This document shows, piece by piece, positions 41,654 through 45,711 of a stretch of DNA of 45,711 nucleotides. The position numbers and the translations under genes are program-made. The stretch is from an uncultured Clostridium sp. (GTDB taxonomy: Bacteria > Bacillota > Clostridia > Lachnospirales > Lachnospiraceae). Location: NCBI GenBank assembly GCA_947178445.1, contig CAMWYJ010000024.1:1-45711 (forward strand), written 5' to 3'. Position 1 is the stretch's first letter, and the number at the start of each line of letters is the position of its first letter. The notes under the pieces are model-generated. The model worked only from the letters and a program-made list of their open reading frames with translations, ran no database searches and was not told the DNA's origin.

Positions 41654-41682
41654 GGTCATCAACCTTTGGTTGGTGACCTTTT
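41654..41682 (+). terminator. rho-independent terminator, plus strand
   Basis: Arms GGTCATCAACC and GGTTGGTGACC (one G-U pair) around TTT, followed by TTTT. No complete plus-strand gene precedes it, so it may belong to a gene lost with the LysR regulator. Confidence 0.7.
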
Positions 41683-41759
41683 ATCATGTACCGGATAACT
41701 CTACAAGCAAAATTCTTGTTTGTTCAGAGTAAACGCTTACTATTTTTTCCTCAAATTCA

Positions 41760-41787
41760 TTGACATTTTTACAAAAAATAGTATAAT
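41760..41787 (+). promoter_or_regulatory. consensus promoter upstream of the chemotaxis receptor
   Basis: Perfect TTGACA (41760-41765) and TATAAT (41782-41787) with a 16-bp spacer. Transcription would start near 41795, giving the receptor gene a leader of about 250 bases. Confidence 0.75.
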
Positions 41788-41794
41788 TTTTAAA

Positions 41795-42042
41795 GAAATT
41801 GAAATAGATGCTAGTTGCTATTAAAAAGCAACACTTAAAGTTACGCCATATTTAAAAATTTATATTCCAATCTACGAACCCTCATTCAAAACTCTTTAAA
41901 ATCTATTATTCAAAATGCGGTTCACATCTTTGAAACATAAATTTTCTAGCATGCTACAGGCAAAAGACAATAACAGAAGCTGCTATTTGGACTATGCATC
42001 AAAAAAAATAGTTGCTATGCAACAGATGGGAGCGTTTTATTA
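41795..42042 (+). promoter_or_regulatory. long leader of the chemotaxis receptor gene
   Basis: About 250 AT-rich bases with a GTTGCT/AGCAAC hairpin near 41813 and a GTTGC-TAT-GCAAC hairpin near 42011 just before the ribosome binding site. A 42-codon frame from ATG 41915 ends in a TAA that overlaps the receptor ATG (TAATG at 42041-42045). It lacks a ribosome binding site. No known riboswitch is recognised. Confidence 0.4.
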
Positions 42043-43740
42043 ATGAACAAACACGAAAATATTGAAAAGAAACTAACAATCTCTATTTTTAAAGTATCGA
42101 CTATTACCGCAGCAGCGGCAATCTTGGGTGTAATTGCACTTATTGTCATTTCCAGTCGATATTCTTATGCTTTACATAACTTCGGCTTTGCACAGGGAGA
42201 TATTGGAAGAGCAATGTTTGAGTTTGCTGATATCCGGTCATCACTTCGGGCAGCAATCGGTTATGATAATCAGGATGCCATTGATACCGTGGTAAAACAG
42301 CACGATGAAAAAAAAGCCCTATTTAATGATTGCTTGGCAGAAGTTGAAAGCACAATCGTATCGAAGGAAGGCAGGGCAACATATGATGCAATTAAGGCAG
42401 AGCTAGATGATTATTGGGAATTGGATGCTAAAATAATGGAACTGGGGGCAACAACAGACCGTAATCTCTGTGTGCAGGCACAGGAACTGGCACTCACCGA
42501 ATTAACAGATGCCTATAACAGTATATATAGTAAGTTAGAAGAACTGTTGGATGTAAAAGTCAATGAAGGAAATCGTCTTGCCAAAACACTCATGATTGTT
42601 CAATGGATTCTTGTGATTGCAATCCTTATCATAATTGCAATCGCAATGGTGACCTCCACCAAGATTGGAAGAAGAATTGCAAGAAGAATTTCTGTTCCTC
42701 TGGAAAAATTGGGCGAACGTCTCAAAACATTTGCAGCTGGGGATCTTGCCTCACCCTTCCCTATGGTTGAGACAGGAGATGAAGTGGAGCATATGGAAAA
42801 AGATGCAAGAGAAATGGCCGATAATCTCGACACAATTATATTCGATATCGGTGAAGTACTGGGGGAGATGGCAACTGGAAACTATACCGTCAGATCAAAG
42901 GTTTCTGAACGGTATACTGGAGATTTCCAGAAATTGTATGAATCCATGCGTAAATTGAGAAATCAAATGACAGAGACATTAATATCCATTGATGATGCCT
43001 CCAAGCAGGTATCTGCTGGTTCCGAGGAGCTGGCAAATGCAGCACAATGTCTTGCAGAAGGCGCTACTGATCAGGCACATGCAGTACTCGATTTACACAC
43101 AACGATTTCTGATATCACTGAAACAATGGAAAAGACTGCACAGAGTGCAAATGAGTCTTATACTAAGTCACAGGAATATGCGGACAAAGCAGATCAAAGC
43201 AGACAGGAAATGGATACTATGATGACTGCCATGGAACAAATCAATGATGCTTCCACAAAAATCGGTGATATCATTACCGAAATTGAATCCATTGCAGCCC
43301 AGACCAATCTTCTGTCTCTGAACGCTTCCATAGAAGCTGCCCGAGCAGGCGAATCGGGACGTGGTTTTGCGGTTGTAGCAGATCAGATTAGAGATTTAGC
43401 GGATCAAAGTGCAAAAGCAGCAGTAGATACCAGAGAATTAATCGAGGCATCCATCCGTGAAGTTGCCAAAGGAAACAGTGTGGCTGATCACGCATCAAGT
43501 GCAATTGAATCCGTAGTAGATGGAATCAAACAGATTGCTGTTTTCTCCAAAAATCTAAAGATTATGATGGAAGAACAGGCAGAGGCAATGCGGCAGGTAG
43601 AAACGGGTATCAATCAGATTTCCGGTGTTGTAGAGAGCAATGCAGCAACTGCTGAAGAGGCATCAGCAACCAGTGAGCAATTATCAGCACAGGCCGCAAT
43701 GTTGGATCAGCTTGTGGGGCAGTTTGAATTGACAAGATAA
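42043..43740 (+). CDS. methyl-accepting chemotaxis protein, 565 aa
   Basis: Membrane chemoreceptor. N-terminal membrane segment (residues about 17-38), an extracellular four-helix sensor region (about 40-180), second membrane segment (about 182-204, [20 protein letters not shown]), HAMP linker (about 205-260, [20 protein letters not shown]) and a cytoplasmic signalling coiled coil. The hairpin tip is [30 protein letters not shown] at about 412-440. Methylation and CheA/CheW-binding regions follow the standard layout. The start codon follows GGGAG by about ten bases and overlaps the stop of the leader frame. A terminator follows. Confidence 0.93.
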   Translation: MNKHENIEKKLTISIFKVSTITAAAAILGVIALIVISSRYSYALHNFGFAQGDIGRAMFEFADIRSSLRAAIGYDNQDAIDTVVKQHDEKKALFNDCLAEVESTIVSKEGRATYDAIKAELDDYWELDAKIMELGATTDRNLCVQAQELALTELTDAYNSIYSKLEELLDVKVNEGNRLAKTLMIVQWILVIAILIIIAIAMVTSTKIGRRIARRISVPLEKLGERLKTFAAGDLASPFPMVETGDEVEHMEKDAREMADNLDTIIFDIGEVLGEMATGNYTVRSKVSERYTGDFQKLYESMRKLRNQMTETLISIDDASKQVSAGSEELANAAQCLAEGATDQAHAVLDLHTTISDITETMEKTAQSANESYTKSQEYADKADQSRQEMDTMMTAMEQINDASTKIGDIITEIESIAAQTNLLSLNASIEAARAGESGRGFAVVADQIRDLADQSAKAAVDTRELIEASIREVAKGNSVADHASSAIESVVDGIKQIAVFSKNLKIMMEEQAEAMRQVETGINQISGVVESNAATAEEASATSEQLSAQAAMLDQLVGQFELTR

Positions 43741-43779
43741 AACGGATATAAATTTCTTATTTTCTTCATTGCATTTCAT

Positions 43780-43822
43780 AAGGCAAGAGGACGGTAGTTA
43801 TATATGCCAATCCTCTTGCCTT
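43780..43822 (+). terminator. terminator after the chemotaxis receptor gene
   Basis: Perfect 12-bp arms AAGGCAAGAGGA (43780-43791) and TCCTCTTGCCTT (43811-43822) with a 19-base loop, followed by GTTATTTC. Forty bp after the receptor stop. Confidence 0.7.
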
Positions 43823-43932
43823 GTTATTTCTGCCCTGTTTTATTCCTGGTTACAGTTTCCTGTACTCTTGCTTTCATCGCTCACTTTACGACAGCCTGTA
43901 CCTTCTCCAGATATCTATCGGCAGTCAATCCG

Positions 43933-44184
43933 TCAATGTTCCTTTTTCATCGCATTAAATGCATTCTGCGCTGCAGCAAGTCTCTTAAGCTCCGAAAGGC
44001 AGCGCTCCATGTATGCCTCTAACTGATTCACTTCATCCTCAAGAAAACCATTGTTGTTTATAATCTTGCAATCCGGAATCGTTCCCTCTGCCGACCTCAC
44101 ATCATCCGAAAACATTATATAGGCATATTTTTTCCCATCCTTCACGCAAATCGGTGATACTGACATATTTAATTCGTCATTCAT
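43933..44184 (-). CDS. small unknown protein, 83 aa
   Basis: ATG 44184 with AAGGAGGGG upstream. Soluble; contains VSPICVKDGKKYAYIMFSDD and a helical end, ERCLSELKRLAAAQNAFNAM. Resembles short unannotated proteins of Lachnospiraceae genomes. It converges with the chemotaxis receptor transcript and lies 46 bp downstream of the YbaK-like gene on the same strand. No function can be given. Confidence 0.7.
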   Translation of the reverse strand: MNDELNMSVSPICVKDGKKYAYIMFSDDVRSAEGTIPDCKIINNNGFLEDEVNQLEAYMERCLSELKRLAAAQNAFNAMKKEH

Positions 44185-44230
44185 CTTATCCCCTCCTTGC
44201 CGTTTGGTTTACATATCCCTATTATGCCCT

Positions 44231-44713
44231 TTATTTCCTATTTTGTAAAGACACTTTACAGACATCCACCCATCCCGCATATCCGGAATATTGCTCCAGC
44301 TCAGGGATTGTAAGCTCTATCGCACTGTTAGAACTTCCGCAGGCGGGAAAAACCGTATCAAAGCGTTTCAGTGACACATCCAGATACACTTCCACACCCT
44401 CATTTACCGCAAACGGGCATACGCCACCGACAGCATGACCTACCAGCATTTCCACTTCTTCCGGTGACAGCATCTTTGCCTTAGCTCCAAACTGCGCCTT
44501 ATATTTGGGATTGTCAATCTTCACATCCCCGGCTGACACCACCAGTACCGCATGTCCCTCTACCATGAAGGAGAGCGTCTTCGCGATTCTCTGCGGTTCA
44601 CAGTGGAGTGCTGCGGCGGCAAGCTCCACTGTTGCACTGGATACATCAAATTCCTGAATTCTCTCTTCCATCCCATATATCTTGAAATATTCTTTTACGC
44701 TTTCTATTGCCAT
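44231..44713 (-). CDS. YbaK/aminoacyl-tRNA deacylase-like protein, 160 aa
   Basis: YbaK/ProX fold that hydrolyses misacylated tRNA (Cys- or Ala-tRNA(Pro)). The family signatures are visible: VELAAAALHCEPQRIAKTLSF at about 30-50, LVVSAGDVKIDNPKYKAQFG, and a conserved VGGVCPFAVNEGVEVYLDVSL loop with the substrate-binding GG-x-x-P region. Length (160 aa) is normal for free-standing editing proteins. ATG 44713 is set by AAGGAGAG. A chromosomal housekeeping-type gene outside the conjugative element. Confidence 0.88.
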   Translation of the reverse strand: MAIESVKEYFKIYGMEERIQEFDVSSATVELAAAALHCEPQRIAKTLSFMVEGHAVLVVSAGDVKIDNPKYKAQFGAKAKMLSPEEVEMLVGHAVGGVCPFAVNEGVEVYLDVSLKRFDTVFPACGSSNSAIELTIPELEQYSGYAGWVDVCKVSLQNRK

Positions 44714-44844
44714 TTTCTTCTCTCCTTTTCTTGTTGTCATAAACATTTACAATAAACGCACCTGCCATGCAGCTTTTGTCGACCGAATTTTCCTTTGTAC
44801 TATCCAAAACAGCAAAGAACAAAGCCCGCTGATGCTCACACAGG

Positions 44845-45543
44845 TTACTTTGTTTCAGTAATATTGTGCCCCACCGGGATCGGAACGTTTTCACCCTTTA
44901 ATATAAGATTAAGTGGCTCACTCAGTATATTGCTAAAAAATTTTACAACAATTCCGGTCAGCAATGCGGAAATAATCGTCCCCTCTCTTGTACCGACAAT
45001 AGAAAAATGAAAGAACACAGCCGACAAGGTAACTGCTAAAAGTACACAGATAATATCAAACGCTATTTTCACATTTCCGAATTCCTTATGGAGCGTATCC
45101 GAAATCGCCTTTACAAATGCTTCGCCTGAATTCATGATAACATTTGCTATAACAGAAAGTGAAACTCCGAAGCCAAGAATTACAATACCGACAACAACCA
45201 TAATCAAACGGACCGGATAAGAATTTGCAGGAAGGAAGGATACAATCCACATTCCAAAATCGGTAAACCAGCCAAAAAGAAATGATAACGGCACCTGTAA
45301 AAGCTGTATCATCTGAAACCTTCTACCAAGGATAGCAATCTGTCCGGCAATTAAAACACAATTCCAGATAATCAGCCAGGTCCCCAGCGAAAGGGAATCA
45401 AATCTGCAGCTCATTACATTTGCAACGGAGGAAATGGGAGATACCCCAAGCTCCCCATGCTTTGTAAATGCCACACCCATCGCAGCAAAAAACAGGCTTA
45501 TAATAAACAATAGATAACGTTTTGTAATTTCAGCTTTTGTCAT
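44845..45543 (-). CDS. YczE/YitT-like membrane protein, 232 aa
   Basis: Integral membrane protein with about five or six hydrophobic segments (residues about 10-28, 54-75, 80-100, 112-140, 160-180, 192-210). The opening FIISLFFAAMGVAFTKHGELGVSPISSV is typical of the YczE/YyaS (DUF6198) group. Transport function is presumed but unproven. ATG 45543 with AAAGGAGC, overlapping the end of a MarR-type gene by 14 bp, so it is probably regulated together with it. Confidence 0.82.
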   Translation of the reverse strand: MTKAEITKRYLLFIISLFFAAMGVAFTKHGELGVSPISSVANVMSCRFDSLSLGTWLIIWNCVLIAGQIAILGRRFQMIQLLQVPLSFLFGWFTDFGMWIVSFLPANSYPVRLIMVVVGIVILGFGVSLSVIANVIMNSGEAFVKAISDTLHKEFGNVKIAFDIICVLLAVTLSAVFFHFSIVGTREGTIISALLTGIVVKFFSNILSEPLNLILKGENVPIPVGHNITETK

Positions 45544-45711
45544 TAGACACAGCTCCTTTCATGTTAAAATTATCATGCATTCTTGTCAGAAGGGCCGCCA
45601 GTGTTTCCTTTTCTTCATCAGTAAATCCGCAAAGGGCCTGCTCTTCAATTGTTTCAAACTCTGATTCTACACGCTTTGCAAGCTTCTTTCCCTTATCTGT
45701 CAGATAAACAT
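45530..45711 (-). CDS. MarR-type transcription regulator, C-terminal part (window edge)
   Basis: A 59-residue end of a frame that runs off the window: VYLTDKGKKLAKRVESEFET and LCGFTDEEKETLAALLTRMHDN. This is the wing end and final dimerisation helix of MarR proteins. The start lies outside the window. Its end overlaps the YczE-like gene start, the common arrangement of a MarR regulator and the transporter it controls. Confidence 0.82.
   Translation of the reverse strand, partial: VYLTDKGKKLAKRVESEFETIEEQALCGFTDEEKETLAALLTRMHDNFNMKGAVSNDKS

Noticed and set aside
41795..42042. c-di-GMP riboswitch in the chemoreceptor leader
   Set aside because: The conserved core sequences of class I or II are not visible.
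1..45711. tRNA or rRNA genes
   Set aside because: No cloverleaf-like sequence or rRNA stretch was noticed while reading the gaps; a tRNA scan would be needed to be certain.

Overview
The window looks like chromosomal DNA of a low-GC Gram-positive gut Clostridium, most likely Lachnospiraceae. The reasons are strong AGGAGG ribosome binding sites, Maff2/PrgI/VirB4/VirD4-type conjugation genes, an LPQTG-anchored SpaA-type pilin with a sortase, and a SpoVG-domain protein. Most of it (about 0.1 to 39.5 kb) is one conjugative element (ICE-like), coded almost entirely on the minus strand. It sits next to ordinary chromosomal genes (flavodoxin operon, chemotaxis receptor, YbaK-like, YczE-like, MarR).

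Layout, left to right. 0-2.5 kb: accessory genes, including a yjdF gene behind a probable yjdF (azaaromatic) riboswitch, followed by a GNAT acetyltransferase and a small protein. 2.6-3.5 kb: two paralogous Cro/C1-type regulators on the plus strand around a small minus-strand gene. 3.5-14.6 kb: 3' part of the long operon: coiled-coil protein, tandem SpoVG-domain protein, sortase, a 2268-aa methylase/helicase polyvalent protein, an MT-A70 adenine methyltransferase and small unknowns. 14.6-25.4 kb: mating apparatus: cell-wall hydrolase (3D + NlpC/P60), VirB4, PrgI, VirB6-like protein, Maff2, VirD4 and PcfB-like protein. An AT-rich unknown gene with its own promoter and terminator is wedged between VirD4 and Maff2. 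25.4-29.3 kb: coiled-coil protein, MOBP relaxase, MobC-like protein, one more gene, then a non-coding stretch with nested inverted repeats (candidate oriT) and 98-bp tandem repeats. 29.3-32 kb: TOPRIM primase-like protein, RadC-type JAMM protein, a 39-aa gene and a DUF5688-like protein. 32-36.8 kb: giant SpaA-type LPQTG surface protein. 37-39.5 kb: ParR-like and ParM-like segregation genes with a long structured leader, and a regulator.

How the parts fit together: the ParM/ParR pair may stabilise an extrachromosomal form. MobC and the relaxase would nick oriT, VirD4/PcfB would deliver the complex, and VirB4/VirB6/PrgI/Maff2 with the wall hydrolase would form the channel. Sortase would anchor the LPQTG protein, plausibly for mating contact. 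The methylases, helicase and primase-like proteins probably prepare or protect incoming DNA. No integrase or transposase is visible. A 22-bp near-identical repeat (65-86 and 40249-40270), matching the 3' end of a flavodoxin gene, may mark the element's footprint, with a truncated flavodoxin at the right edge.
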